64,000 nt of DNA, from NCBI GenBank assembly GCA_003255065.1, contig QAOA01005230.1, positions 218,856 to 282,855 on the forward strand, written 5' to 3'. This DNA is from Cercis canadensis (taxonomy: Eukaryota; Streptophyta; Magnoliopsida; Fabales; Fabaceae). The notes beneath the pieces are model-generated. The model was not told the DNA's origin and did not search any database. It was given only the letters and a program-made list of their open reading frames with translations. Both the position numbers and the translations under genes were made by a program. This document shows, in pieces, positions 1-12,046 of this stretch. The first letter of the stretch is position 1. Each line of letters starts with the position of its first letter.

Positions 1-2438
1 ACCATGAAACGTATTTATTAACAAAGTTGAATGCTATAAGAATTATTGTCATTCACCTTTGGGGTTTGTAATTGATAATAAAAATATGTTAGTCTTTTTT
101 TATTAAAAAAAAATATAGAATTGTAAACCTACGTGACCATATGGCTCAATAGAGTCATTTTTATCAATCTTAATTTGTAAAATTTAGAAAGAATAATAAT
201 GCTTTTTATATCATTTTTGCGCCTCCGAACATATGTCTTATAAGTCACAATAATTGGATAGAAAAAAATATATATTTTAAGTGAAATGTAAATCAATTTA
301 AATAAAGAATAAAGCTATATGTACTCTGTAGCATCTCTCACATGGCAACGTTAAGCCCAAGAAGAACACTATGAACACTAAATCAATTATATTATCAGAA
401 CGAACATGAAATCAATTTTAAGAAAACACAAGAAGACAACATAGTAGTCAGTTTTGCAGAACGTGAATCTCAAATTTGTGTAAGAAAACACAATGTAGGT
501 AGGGGGAGAGAAATTGGATACCTTGGTGAAAGAAGAAGTAAGAGGAATTTGTGTAAGAAAACCCCATCCTAGTATGTGAAGAACGAGGTTCTGAGAGCAC
601 AAGCTCATCAGAAGACAATAGAGGATAATGGTAGACGTTGTTCAAAATCATGGTTACAGCTTCTGTATGTTATAGCTAGGCATCTAAAACTATGTATTTA
701 TTCACCAAGAAAGTTTTTTTGGAGTTATGTTTAGCATGAATTAAGAGTTTAAAAACCTTGATTAAGTGGAGCAAATGACCTGTCCGCGCACCTCTTTATA
801 ATTTCCCCTTAATCAAATGAGTATGACTCAACTTCCCTTTACCCAACTCTCCCCCGCCAAGTTCTTAATCCCTCCTAATCTTAGCCACACATGTTATAAA
901 AAGAAATACCAAAATTTTATGTCTTAAATAAACTTTATATTATATACTAATGTTGTTTATTATTGCAGAATATGCCTTAGGTATTATTGAAGGTAAGATA
1001 TTATGTTATGCGTATTTTTATTTTATTTTAATACTCTGCTATTTAAATTAATTTGTTTCACAATTAGTTATTTGACATTTGTTTTTAAAAAATATATATC
1101 TATACTAGTTTAGCAAAATGTATGGTGTTACTGTAGTTATTTATTTTTAAGAAAGAAATTAATGTAAGCATTTTATTTATGCTTTATTATATCATCAGTT
1201 TCAATTTATCCTATAATTTTGTTTCAAATCAAATTTAAGAATTCTAGAACAGAGAGATGCATATTTTATTAAATATATGAATAAAAATTAAATTCAAGTA
1301 AAGACTCCAGAAAGTTTTATTTTTTGTTTGTTATATTCAAATAAAATATATTGTATTATTTTTTTCATTAAGTTAATCAATTTTTGTCAATATATGAATA
1401 ATTTTAATTTTTTTCTCAAAATATGATATTCATTTTAATCATTTAAATAAAAAAATACTATATTGTATATACAAATTATATTTTTTTTGGTCACCTAGAA
1501 GCTAAGGCCTGACCCCAACCTTTGGGTCTTCTTAGAACCAGTTATTCAACATTTCTAACCTCTTTCAACATGATTTTCACACTATTAAACTCAAAATTTA
1601 ATGATCTATGAAACCCACATGAATATTTTATCAAAAAATCGTAAATATGAAGAGTAAGGGAGAAAGTGAGATTCACTCTCTTTGATTTTTTGACTTGTTT
1701 TTTTACACTATTGTTCTTCACTCATCTTAATCTATTTATTAATGTATATTTTTAAATTTTATCATGCTTAAAATTTTATTTTAAATTGTGAATCTTTATG
1801 TATAAATTTGAATATAATTCTTTTAAAAATATTTCATAAATTTGTTTGTGAAAAATATGTAAATGGAAAAAATATCATACTTTGTGTACTCTAAATTTTA
1901 ACATAATTTAATTACTAAAAAAAAAAAAGCTTTAACATAAATTGTTATTTTAAGTAGGGTGCTAACATAATTTTAGTTAAATTAATGGGTCACATTAATA
2001 TTATTATACAAGTTAAGAAATAACCAACTGAACAAGTAACAAAAATTAAATATCTACCATTAGATTTAACACAGAGTACAAAAAACAGTAGTGATTGTAC
2101 CACCTAGAATGGGATTATATAGCCCTATAATTTTACCTTTGTGTACTCTAAACTTCAGTGTCATCTCACTTATATTAAAACATTTTGTTAAATGGTGTTA
2201 ATAAACATAATAGAATTCATGGAAAAAAAAAAACACAAGAATTGTGGTCATCTTCATCTCATCCCTGGTTCTCATGACTCTCACTCTCTGATTCTTCTAA
2301 TCCCACTTCACAAGAAAAGGGAAGGGGAAATTAGACTTTACAAAGATCTCGAATTCTTCAATAACACAAATCGATGTCTTTGCTTTTAATAATTTGCTTA
2401 ATTTTCTCCATCTACACCTTTCAACTCCATACTTCTCT
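1..2438. other. AT-rich intergenic DNA, no gene seen
   Basis: I see no gene here. Open frames are short (up to about 73 codons), of low complexity, and match no family I recognise. The stretch is AT-rich with many A and T runs. It ends at the 5-bp target site of the copia element. Confidence 0.6.
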
Positions 2439-2443
2439 GCTCC

Positions 2444-2728
2444 TATTAGACAGCTTGTATAGGAAGTTAATTCCAGCTAGTAAGTTAGTTATGTGCATGT
2501 GCACCCCATGTGCACCACAAGTCAAATAACTGATTCAGTTAGAATTAGTTATCTTAAGCTTAAATCTGATTGGTTGTAGATTCTCTTACACGTCAGCTAT
2601 AGGTGTATATATATTGCTGGTGTATTCTGTATTTCATTAATTCAGTAATGCAAATGATATTCATTCACATTTGATCAGTTCTCTCTTTGATTCTTCTTGA
2701 TCATTATTCAATCTCTTCTGGTTCAATA
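2444..2728 (+). repeat. 5' LTR of copia element
   Basis: 285 bp, identical to 5781-6065 by direct reading. The ends TATT...AATA are a variant of the usual TG...CA. A TATA-like stretch (GTGTATATATATTG) in the second half is the likely promoter. The last base is followed immediately by the primer-binding site. Confidence 0.93.
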
Positions 2729-2740
2729 TGGTATCAGAGC
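2729..2740 (+). other. Primer-binding site (initiator tRNA-Met type)
   Basis: TGGTATCAGAGC directly abuts the 5' LTR. This is the usual plant copia PBS, complementary to the 3' end of initiator methionine tRNA, which primes minus-strand synthesis. Confidence 0.9.
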
Positions 2741-2820
2741 ACAACTGCTCTTCCGTTTCTGCAAATTGAAGATAAATTCTATCATCTTCATCATTTTTGT
2801 TTCCTCTTTAACACTTATTG

Positions 2821-3470
2821 ATGGCGAATTCCTCCATTGATGACGCTTCAAATCCAATGTATCTCCATCCTTCAGATTCACCAGGGCTGCATCTCGTCTC
2901 CCAGGTGCTTACAGGTGACAATTACAATTCCTGGTGCAGAGCCATGCGCATGGCATTGCTGGCCAAGAATAAGCTTGGCTTCGTCGATGGATCAATCCAG
3001 GTCCCTGAGGCCAGTGATGTTCAACTCTCATTGGCATGGAATAGAAATAATAACATAGTTGCTTCTTGGCTATTGAACTCGGTGTCCAAGGAGATCGCTG
3101 CCAGTGTGATCTATTCTGCCACAGCTGCAGACATTTGGAAGGATCTTCAAGAAAGGTACCAGCAACAGAATGGCCCTCGAATTTTCCAACTGAAGAAAGA
3201 ATTGGTTAATCTTTCCCAGGGCTCAATGACAGTGGGACAGTATTTCACCAAACTCAAAGGAATCTGGGAAGAACTTGGAGAATATCGTCCAACTTGCAAC
3301 TGCACTTGTGGAGGTGCAAGGCCAGTTGTTGAGCACCTACTCCAAGAACATGTATTATGTTTCTTAATGGGGTTAAACGATTCTTTTTCCCATATCAGAG
3401 GGCAACTTCTCTTAATGGATCCTTTGCCTCCAATAAATAAAGTTTTTTCTCTGATTGTTCAAGAAGAGAA
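2821..3470 (+). CDS. copia gag, N-terminal part (runs into gap)
   Basis: Starts at ATG 2821 (MANSSIDDAS) and stays open for about 216 codons into the N block. The first 90 residues match the copia-type gag N-terminal domain (HPSDSPGLHLVSQVLTGDNY, then WCRAMRMAL). The next 120 match the UBN2 gag domain (WKDLQERYQQQNGPRIFQLK, FLMGLNDSF, IRGQLLLMDPLP). The expected CCHC zinc knuckle is not seen and would lie in the gap. The product would be the structural particle protein at the head of a gag-pol polyprotein. Confidence 0.88.
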
Positions 3471-4100
3471 NNNNNNNNNNNNNNNNNNNNNNNNNNNNNN
3501 NNNNNNNNNNNNNNNNNNNNNNNNNNNNNNNNNNNNNNNNNNNNNNNNNNNNNNNNNNNNNNNNNNNNNNNNNNNNNNNNNNNNNNNNNNNNNNNNNNNN
3601 NNNNNNNNNNNNNNNNNNNNNNNNNNNNNNNNNNNNNNNNNNNNNNNNNNNNNNNNNNNNNNNNNNNNNNNNNNNNNNNNNNNNNNNNNNNNNNNNNNNN
3701 NNNNNNNNNNNNNNNNNNNNNNNNNNNNNNNNNNNNNNNNNNNNNNNNNNNNNNNNNNNNNNNNNNNNNNNNNNNNNNNNNNNNNNNNNNNNNNNNNNNN
3801 NNNNNNNNNNNNNNNNNNNNNNNNNNNNNNNNNNNNNNNNNNNNNNNNNNNNNNNNNNNNNNNNNNNNNNNNNNNNNNNNNNNNNNNNNNNNNNNNNNNN
3901 NNNNNNNNNNNNNNNNNNNNNNNNNNNNNNNNNNNNNNNNNNNNNNNNNNNNNNNNNNNNNNNNNNNNNNNNNNNNNNNNNNNNNNNNNNNNNNNNNNNN
4001 NNNNNNNNNNNNNNNNNNNNNNNNNNNNNNNNNNNNNNNNNNNNNNNNNNNNNNNNNNNNNNNNNNNNNNNNNNNNNNNNNNNNNNNNNNNNNNNNNNNN
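3471..4100. other. Assembly gap (630 N)
   Basis: 630 undetermined bases within the copia element. The coding frame is 1 upstream and 2 downstream, so 630 is unlikely to be the true length. The missing gag C-terminus, protease and integrase of a full-length copia polyprotein would need roughly 1.8-2 kb. Either the gap length is arbitrary or the element carries an internal deletion. Confidence 0.95.
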
Positions 4101-5773
4101 TCAGAAATCCCTCTTATTTACAGGATTATGTCTGTTCACTCGCAGATACCATCATCCCTTATCCAATTCAGAAGGTGGTCACTTATGACAGATTATCCCC
4201 TTCCTACAAAGACTACATCCTGCACATGTCCCACATTTATGAGCCTCAGTTTTATCATCAGGCCATCAAGTTTCCTGAGTGGAGGGCAGCCATGCAAGAG
4301 GAATTAAATGCCCTTGAAGCTAATAATACTTGGACAGTAGTTCCTCTCCCAAAAGACAGACGTACTATAGGTTGCAGATGGCTCTATAAAGTCAAATATC
4401 AGGCCAATGGTCACCTAGACAGATATAAAGCTAGGCTGGTTGCCAAGGGTTATACACAGCAGGCTGGCATTGACTTTCTGGACACCTTTTCCCCTGTGGC
4501 CAAAATCACTACTGTCAGATTATTGCTCTCAGTTGCAGCTGTCAAACAGTGGACCATGCTTCAGCTCGATGTGGATAATGCCTTCCTCAATGGGGATCTC
4601 TTTGAGGAAGTCTATATGCAGTTACCTTTGGGTTATCAAGCTCAGGGGGAGCACATGGTGTGCAAACTTAACAAATCCCTATATGGGCTTCGCCAGGCCT
4701 CAAGACAGTGGTTTCAAAAGTTCTCTACCACCTTGATTCACAATGGTTTCTCTCAATCTCACAGTGATTATTCCTTGTTTACCATTGGCAAAGGTGACAC
4801 ACTAGTCCTTCTCCTTGTATATGTCGATGACATAATTCTTGCAGGCCCCTTTGCCAAGCATGTCCATCGTATCCAACTCCTACTGCAGAAGTTATTTAAG
4901 TTAAAGGTGCTTGGTGATTTGAAATATTTTCTTGGCTTAGAGATTGCTCATTCTGTCAAAGGCATATATCTCTCTCAGAGGAAATACACACTGCAACTAT
5001 TGGAAGATACTGGTTTTTTAGCCTCCAAACCAGTTCAAATTCCTATGGACCCTCACTTAAAACTCAACAAGACAGATGGTGACTTGTTACCAGATGCCTC
5101 TTTGTATAGGAGGTTAATTGGCCGTCTCATGTACCTCACCATATCCAGGCCTGACATTAGCTACACTGTTAATAAGCTCAGTCAATACATGTCTTGTCCT
5201 CGCACTCCACACTTGAATGCAGTCCACCATCTCCTGCAATATCTCAAGTCCTGCCCAGGTCAAGGCATTTTCTTCTCTGCCTTTTCCTCCCTAAAAATCA
5301 CAGCCTTTGCTGATGCTGATTGGGGGAGTTGTGTTGATACAAGGAGATCAACCACGGGTTACTGTGTTTTCATTGGTCATTCTCCAATCACTTGGAAATC
5401 AAAGCGGCAACCTACTGTCTCTAGGTCCTCTGCGGAGGCTGAATATCGTGCCTTGGCTAATGTAACCAGTGAGCTCCTGTGGCTCAGACAACTCTGCAGA
5501 ATTTTTGAGCTCCAAGTTCCTTCTGTCATGGTGTTTTGTGATAATCAATCTGCCATTCATTTGGCTTCCAATCCCATGTCTCATGAAAGGTCTAAACATG
5601 TGGACATTGACTGTCACTTCATTCGTGAACATGTTCATTCTGGTTTTCTCAAACTTGTCCATGTCACCTCTCAACACCAGCTCGCTGATTTGTTAACCAA
5701 AGCCATTCCTGCAACTCAGTTCCGCTATCTCTTGTCCAAGATGGGAGTATTAGACATCTATCTCCCACCTTGA
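4101..5773 (+). CDS. copia pol, reverse transcriptase-RNase H part (5' end in gap)
   Basis: Open from the gap edge to TGA at 5771-5773, about 556 codons without a stop. The RT domain starts near FPEWRAAMQEELNALEANNT and contains LDVDNAFLNGDL and the catalytic YVDD box (VYVDDIILAG). The copia RNase H follows, with its acidic residues at ADADWG, SSAEAEYRAL and CDNQSAIHLA, then HVDIDCHFIREHV. All key residues are intact, so this half could be active. The stop codon overlaps the purine tract next to the 3' LTR, as is usual in copia elements. Confidence 0.93.
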
Positions 5774-5780
5774 GGGGGAG
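5772..5780 (+). other. Polypurine tract
   Basis: GAGGGGGAG immediately precedes the 3' LTR. It is the plus-strand primer site of the element and overlaps the pol stop codon. Confidence 0.85.
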
Positions 5781-6065
5781 TATTAGACAGCTTGTATAGG
5801 AAGTTAATTCCAGCTAGTAAGTTAGTTATGTGCATGTGCACCCCATGTGCACCACAAGTCAAATAACTGATTCAGTTAGAATTAGTTATCTTAAGCTTAA
5901 ATCTGATTGGTTGTAGATTCTCTTACACGTCAGCTATAGGTGTATATATATTGCTGGTGTATTCTGTATTTCATTAATTCAGTAATGCAAATGATATTCA
6001 TTCACATTTGATCAGTTCTCTCTTTGATTCTTCTTGATCATTATTCAATCTCTTCTGGTTCAATA
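5781..6065 (+). repeat. 3' LTR of copia element
   Basis: 285 bp, matching 2444-2728 with no difference seen. It is followed by the GCTCC target duplication at 6066-6070. Confidence 0.93.
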
Positions 6066-6070
6066 GCTCC

Positions 6071-7540
6071 CTCAAAATAAATATATCCCTTTTCCTCTCC
6101 CTCTCGGAGCAAACACTTGAGATCTATTTGTCTTGCTTTTCCACCGTCGCTGTTGTAGTGTCGATCACCACTGAAATTGTTGCTTCAGCCATTAAAGACC
6201 CAAAGCTCCATCAAAGTAAACCCAAGCTCTCAGCCAAATTGTGCAGTTTAGTTCTGCTTGGTGCGATTTAGAATAAAAATAGATGCTGGTGAGGAAGGCA
6301 GATGTGAGATGAGTATGGCATCACCGTATCGTACTAATTGGGCACCACCAAAGAGTTGTGTGCTAATGGGAAAAGACTGAAGAGTGAGGATGTTGTGTTC
6401 TAACTGGAGAAACAATGAGATAAGATAAAGAAGCTAAAAGGAAAGAGGATGAGGAGGTGGTAAAGTGTAAAAAATAATACATATGTTATATTTTAATAAA
6501 AGAATAACATCACAACACAAGCAGGTAAAATTTTCTTTCTAAGTTTTGTACTATTTTGGGGAAGAGGCCAACGTGTCAATGAGAGTTTCTGACCGAAACA
6601 CGTACGCCATAGACAGAGAAATGACATAACTAAATTTGGCTAAGCTCTTAAACCAGCTGCTACTTACAATGTGGGCACTGTGCAAAAATGCAGCTAACAT
6701 GGCCAGCTGGTAATGCACTAGTGTTCGGTTAGTTATTTATAGAATCTTGTTTGGTGCTTCTGCAATCGTTCCGTGTTAAGGCCAATCCCTGCAACAAAAC
6801 TAAGGACTCTGCATCTGCTACTCCGTTATAATTATAAGCACCACTTTCTGAACAAAGGAGAAACAAGACTTTATTCAATTTTGTTTAGATCATTAGTTTT
6901 CAAGCTGATCGAAATTCCTCGTATAAATGTTTACTATAAAAAAACAAAGCGAAGTTAGTTGATGTTAATATTAATAAGCAACCTTTTAAATGTTTAATAA
7001 AAACATAATTATTTTTCAAACATTGTTTGTGATTTTAAAAGTAATTCCGCGGCTATTTCCAATCAACATATAATTTGTAAATAATAAATCTTTTTTTTTG
7101 TTTTGTTTTGAGATGAATACTGAATGTTGCATATAACACAGTAAAAGCACTGTTAATTGTTATTCTTTACGAGCATAATTTTATTACTTACAAACAAAGA
7201 CATGGAAACAGGAAATGTGGAATATTAAAGAACGAGAAAGGAAAACGGCCTTTGTCCTATGGCTATGGGGAAGAAAAAGAAAAAGAAAAAGAAAAAAGAA
7301 ACGACATATGCCACCGAGTGTACTCTGGCGTTTTGGGCACAATATCCGCGTTGGTTTGGTTGGAGAGGTTCAATCCAAGGGCGTAGGGTGCAAACCTTTT
7401 GCATGTGAAGAGGGCGTGGCAGCGGTTCGATCGTGAGCAAGTCCACGTGGCATCTCCTAAACTCTACCGAATCCAAATAAATTAAAGAAAAAAAGGTTAA
7501 ATCATCAAATAACAAATAAATAATTGCATCTATAAAATCA
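6071..7540. other. Intergenic DNA upstream of SDIR1-like gene
   Basis: No coding gene recognised. It holds a purine-rich AAAGAA tract (about 7269-7302) and several short open frames without recognisable similarity. Its right end is the likely promoter of the SDIR1-like gene. Confidence 0.5.
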
Positions 7541-8878
7541 AGCTAGCTTCTGGTTCTGAAACGGGAAGTGCAGTGCCACCAGCAACAGAGTTCAAGATCC
7601 ATTTAGTTCCGTTCAACTCCTCCACTCGGTGCGAGACTCGTCGGGACTCTATCATCATTTTCACAATTTGTAAGTCGTGCTTTATTTCTGCATTACAAAA
7701 TGTTTGGATGCTGAGAACACAAGGGAAACTTCTAGTACTGTTTAAATAAAACGGAATGTCAAATAGCATTCTAATTTCTAGTGTTCCTTTCCATTTTTTG
7801 ATTCTCTTCTATTAATAATTATAATGTAGGTTTCGTCCTAGTGATCGCAGGTGTTAATTTTTCCTATTAATGTTTACTCTTGTGGATAATTGCTATTGCC
7901 TCTTCAGGGATTGGTTCAAAAATAAAATTAAAACAGAAAATTGTTTCTGTTTTTAATTTTTCTTTTTGTTTCTTACATGCTTGATGAAATTTAAATGTTT
8001 ATTCTCTCGCTCCTTCATGCATGCCATAATTTTAATGTCACTGAATGCGAAAGAATTTAATCACCTCCTGAGAATATTCTGTATAAAGAGTTATTGGTTC
8101 CACCTTAGCCCTGATATTAATTTATATAGTTTTGTAATGTCGGGCATGATATTTATAAACAATCCATATGGTGAATTTCAAATGACAGTTCGGTCTTTAG
8201 CAGTCATAGAAGTACTGAAGTTTTCTTCCACAGAAAGGATGAATGGAGCTGCCATTCAAGAGACATACAGTCCTTTGCACGGCCCAAATTATATTGACAT
8301 ATGACTATATGGGAAATATTTAACCTCGAGCTATGGTTTTGACACTAAAATTCAGCAAAAGTTTATATATATATATATATATAAAAGAAAGTTTATCTTC
8401 CCATCCTTCCTCATCTTTGGATATAATCTTCAAAAAGCAATCCCGTTTAGCTTTAAAGTGTGCTAAATTGTGCTTTTGTAACAGTTCATTCCCTTCGTAA
8501 GCAATGCACTTTGACTATGCTCATGATATGTTTGTAGAAAAATTAGTTGCTTAGATAAGGCACTAGGATATGTGATGTGATTCTTACGTTTCTAGCTTCA
8601 AAGGAAAAGATCTCTACACTGCGGTTTCATGATTCATTTTGCATCATAAAAAATTCACGGCTGGAATTCTGTTTATATGCTTTGTCTTGATGCTTGAATG
8701 CCCAAAACTTAGTTATTCTTCAAATGTAGTTTGAAAACTTGTGAATTGTATTAACTTGGAATGTCAATCACCAAAAGTAAATGCCTTGATGTATGCAACT
8801 TCTTGTGATAAATCACAGGCAAATACATTCAGGAAGTGTAAGCGGTGAACTATTGGCTGACAGAGCCTATTTGCAATT
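7540..8878 (+). promoter_or_regulatory. 5' UTR with leader intron of SDIR1-like gene
   Basis: Inferred leader. A CT-rich first exon ends at 7669 before a strong donor GTAAGT. The acceptor CACAG ends at 8818, and the second leader part (8819-8878) leads straight into the ATG. Leader introns are common in plant regulatory genes. The exact transcription start is not visible. Confidence 0.5.
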
Positions 8879-11535
8879 ATGAGTTTTGTTTTCCGAGGGA
8901 GCCGGGGAGATATTGAAAGTGGATTCTCAGATTATGTTCCCGAAAGAACCATGATGGTATGCTTGCTCTCAGTGCTGATTGCATGCATCAATATTGTTTT
9001 TTGTGCTAGCTTTTTCCCATGTGACTCAGATTATACATATGCATTATTCAACTATAGTTTCGTGCTGTTGATTTCTTTTTTCCTCTCTTCCCATCAGCGT
9101 GTTCATCCAGCTCGGCCTATTAATAGCAATTCCCTAGGTTTTATAATTACAGGTAATGCAATAACTTCTGTATCTGATGCTACTGCTTCATAAGAGTAAA
9201 TTTTTAACCCGTATCTGACATGTTTATTCAACAGTTATTTTGCTATTCATGATAATAAACTCTCCTCAGATGTCTCATTATTTTTTGGTAAGTACCACTA
9301 AACACTTGGCACTTAATGTGTGCTTGTTATTTTCAGTAGTACTTTTGATTTATTAAGTGATTAAGAAGGTAATCTTGTGGATATATGACTGCAGCTCTGG
9401 CTTGTACTGGCTATCTTTGTAATGGCAACAAGCCTGAGGATGTATGCAACTTGTCACCAACTTCAAGCTCAAGCCAGGGCTCATGCCGCAGCTGCCACTG
9501 GATTGCTTGGTCCTACTGAATTACGACTTCATGTGCCACCATCAATAGCAATTGCAACGAGAGGACGTTTACAGGGACTTAGACTTCAGCTTGCACTTCT
9601 TGATCGTGAATTTGATGAGCTAGGTATCATATATCTGAATTGCACTTTTGAATATGTGTGATTTAGTCTCTTCTCTAAGATGGTGCCTCCAAAGAATGTG
9701 TAAAGCAGATAAAAGTTCATTTGGTTCTCTTTCTTTATATTACTATACATAAACTTTTGTCTTCATTCTGGAGGCAGATTATGATACTTTGAGAGCTCTG
9801 GACTCTGATACTGCTTCTAGTACTCGTTCTATGACTGAGGAAGAGATAAATGCCTTGCCTGTTCACTCGTACAGAGTTGCGGTGCCAACAAAGTAAGTTA
9901 TGATGTATTTTCTTTTTCTTCCTGAAATTTATGTTATGAATTAATCAGAGTGAAAGCTCTCTCTTGTCTCTTCTCTTCATGAGTATGTGTGTATGTTTGG
10001 TTTCTTTTCTTCTTTTCCTGGGGAAGGGATAGTTAAGAGGGCCAATCCACCCCAATTTGTTGCTCTCTTTAGGAGGCATGTTTGGTAAATTGCTGGTAGT
10101 GATGGGTGAATTTAAAGTCTCCCTCTATGATTTAAGGGAATCATGGACTATAAATCTGACTCCAGGCAGAAACAGATATACCTAAGAGAAGCTTCTGAGG
10201 TTAGCTTCGCCTGAGGTTTTGAACTGATGCCCTAAATTGTTACTGGTGTATCTACGGAACCTTATCAGAAATTAGTCTGCAGAAGCCATCTGTTATAGCT
10301 GAAGTTATACAATAAGATTTGGCGCTAATTGCCAATCTAATTCCTGTTGTTAATGGTGTAATGCTTAAGAGTTGATCATTGGCGAGTCTTTATAAGAGAG
10401 AAAGAGGCTGCATTAATTTGCGATTGCTCGGGAAACAATATTTAATAATGCTTCTATCTCTACTGATGAAAACTTCTAGTAGTCTGTTTCTTTTCTCAAT
10501 TAGATTATTCTATCACCTTCTCAAGAAAGTTTGCTACTTGCTAGGGCTGTTTTTCCTTGTTTTGTGGAACTGTGGTAATGTAAAGGAGTATTAAACCATG
10601 ACAATGATTTGACACAAAATTTATTTCTGTTAACAGGGATGGTTCAGCAGCGTTGGCATCCTCTTCAGGTGCAGCTGAGGTACATATCTCTGTTCTCTCT
10701 GTCTCGCTTTTTTGGTTTCTTGATTCTCACTCACTTATTTGAATTTTGAAGAAGGTCATTCTTGGTAATAATGATGTGATTGCTTCCTTTTACTCTTGGG
10801 TGTTTGCTTTACGCACTACTGGTGTTCTATGTGATGATGCGATTGCTTATTGGAATTTTCAGTAAGAAGGCGGGGGCAAAACACTTGAGAGCCCTTTTTT
10901 CTTTATATATATATATAAGAAATACGTCTTTTACACACACGTGTTGCCATTCTGTTCAAGTATCAACATAATATATATTTTAGCGCACAATTAACATGGA
11001 GAAATAATGATAATTTTTTTAATTTTCACATTTCCTTGTTGAAATTCGTATATGTAGTCTTGAAATCATAATTGCTAGTTGGCGTCATTGTAATAAGGCC
11101 TGTAGTTTCTTACTTGTTTTCTCGGCAGGGCCTAAGGCCTTTAGTTTCTTTGTTGAATATCAGATTAAACAAGACAGTGGAGGAACAGAGGGAAGCATGA
11201 AGCGCCCAGAAGACGAGCTGACATGTAACATATGCTTGGAGCAAGTTAACAGGGGAGAGCTTGTTCGTAGCTTGCCATGCTTGCATCAGGTTCATCCTTT
11301 GCACATTGCCTTTTCTACTGCGTTCATATTACTTCTTGTGCTTGCAAATGATGGTTATATTACTGCATATTATATTATATTATATTAAATGACCTAAATA
11401 CAATGTTTTTTTATTGCCCAGTTTCATACAAACTGCATCGATCCATGGCTCAGACAACAAGGGACATGCCCTGTGTGTAAATTTAGGATAGGATCGGGGT
11501 GGCAGGAAAACAGAGAGAATGAAGTGCAACTGTAA
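8879..11535 (+). CDS. SDIR1: SDIR1-like RING-H2 E3 ubiquitin ligase
   Basis: Eight coding exons: 8879-8956, 9098-9152, 9235-9287, 9395-9623, 9778-9892, 10637-10679, 11164-11289, 11422-11535 (813 nt, 270 aa), all with GT-AG ends and consistent phase. It begins MSFVFRGSRGDIESGF, as in Arabidopsis SDIR1. Two hydrophobic segments (about 42-55 and 63-80, ending AIFVMATSLRMYATCHQLQA) suggest membrane anchoring. A RING-H2 at 212-252 has the pattern CNIC, CLHQFHTNC, CPVC. Known SDIR1 proteins are ER-membrane E3 ligases that act positively in abscisic acid and salt signalling; the same role here is by homology. A 5' UTR intron is likely at 7670-8818 (TTT|GTAAGT to CACAG|GCAAAT). A member of the same small family other than the direct orthologue is possible. 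Confidence 0.92.
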
Positions 11536-12046
11536 CTAAAATGCATCATATTATGAGATATATACACGTGTACATAATCTACTGTACCCTGTATCCTGAG
11601 TTGGGTATAATATAATATGATAGCTTCATGTAAACCTTAAGTTTTTAAAGAGAGTGGCTGACTGGCTGGCTGGAACCAGGCCGAGGAGGCAGATATGTTG
11701 TTTCCTTCTCCAATTAAAATGGAAAATTTGCGTTTATCTTGTACCTCTATCATTGTTCTTTACGCTTAATATATTAAGACAGTTGATTTTACAAATATCA
11801 ATATTTAAATTTTGGTTAAACCCTTAATGACATCAATTAGTGTAGTACAGAGGCCAATACACAATCCTATAAAGTCAAAGTGTCGTACAATCTGCAAAAA
11901 CGTAGTATTGGATAGTACATAATCATAATTCATACATACATAGAAACGACTACTAACACGTCAAACATTATAGTAATATCCATAGGCGCAGAGGGAGGAG
12001 AGTACAGGACCACATCCAATTCCAACCGTTGTTCCATTGCATAGCC

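Larger units (their letters stand above)
2444..6065 (+). mobile_element. Ty1-copia LTR retrotransposon, young insertion, internal assembly gap
   Basis: Class I element with all structural landmarks. Two 285-bp LTRs (2444-2728 and 5781-6065) look identical base for base, begin TATTAGAC and end TTCAATA. They are flanked by a 5-bp target duplication GCTCC (2439-2443 and 6066-6070). A primer-binding site of the initiator-Met tRNA type sits directly after the 5' LTR and a purine tract directly before the 3' LTR. Domain order gag then RT-RNase H is Ty1-copia; the protease and integrase would lie in the N block. Identical LTRs imply very recent insertion, although an assembler can also copy one LTR onto the other. 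The element inserted upstream of the SDIR1-like gene, in the same orientation. Confidence 0.95.
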
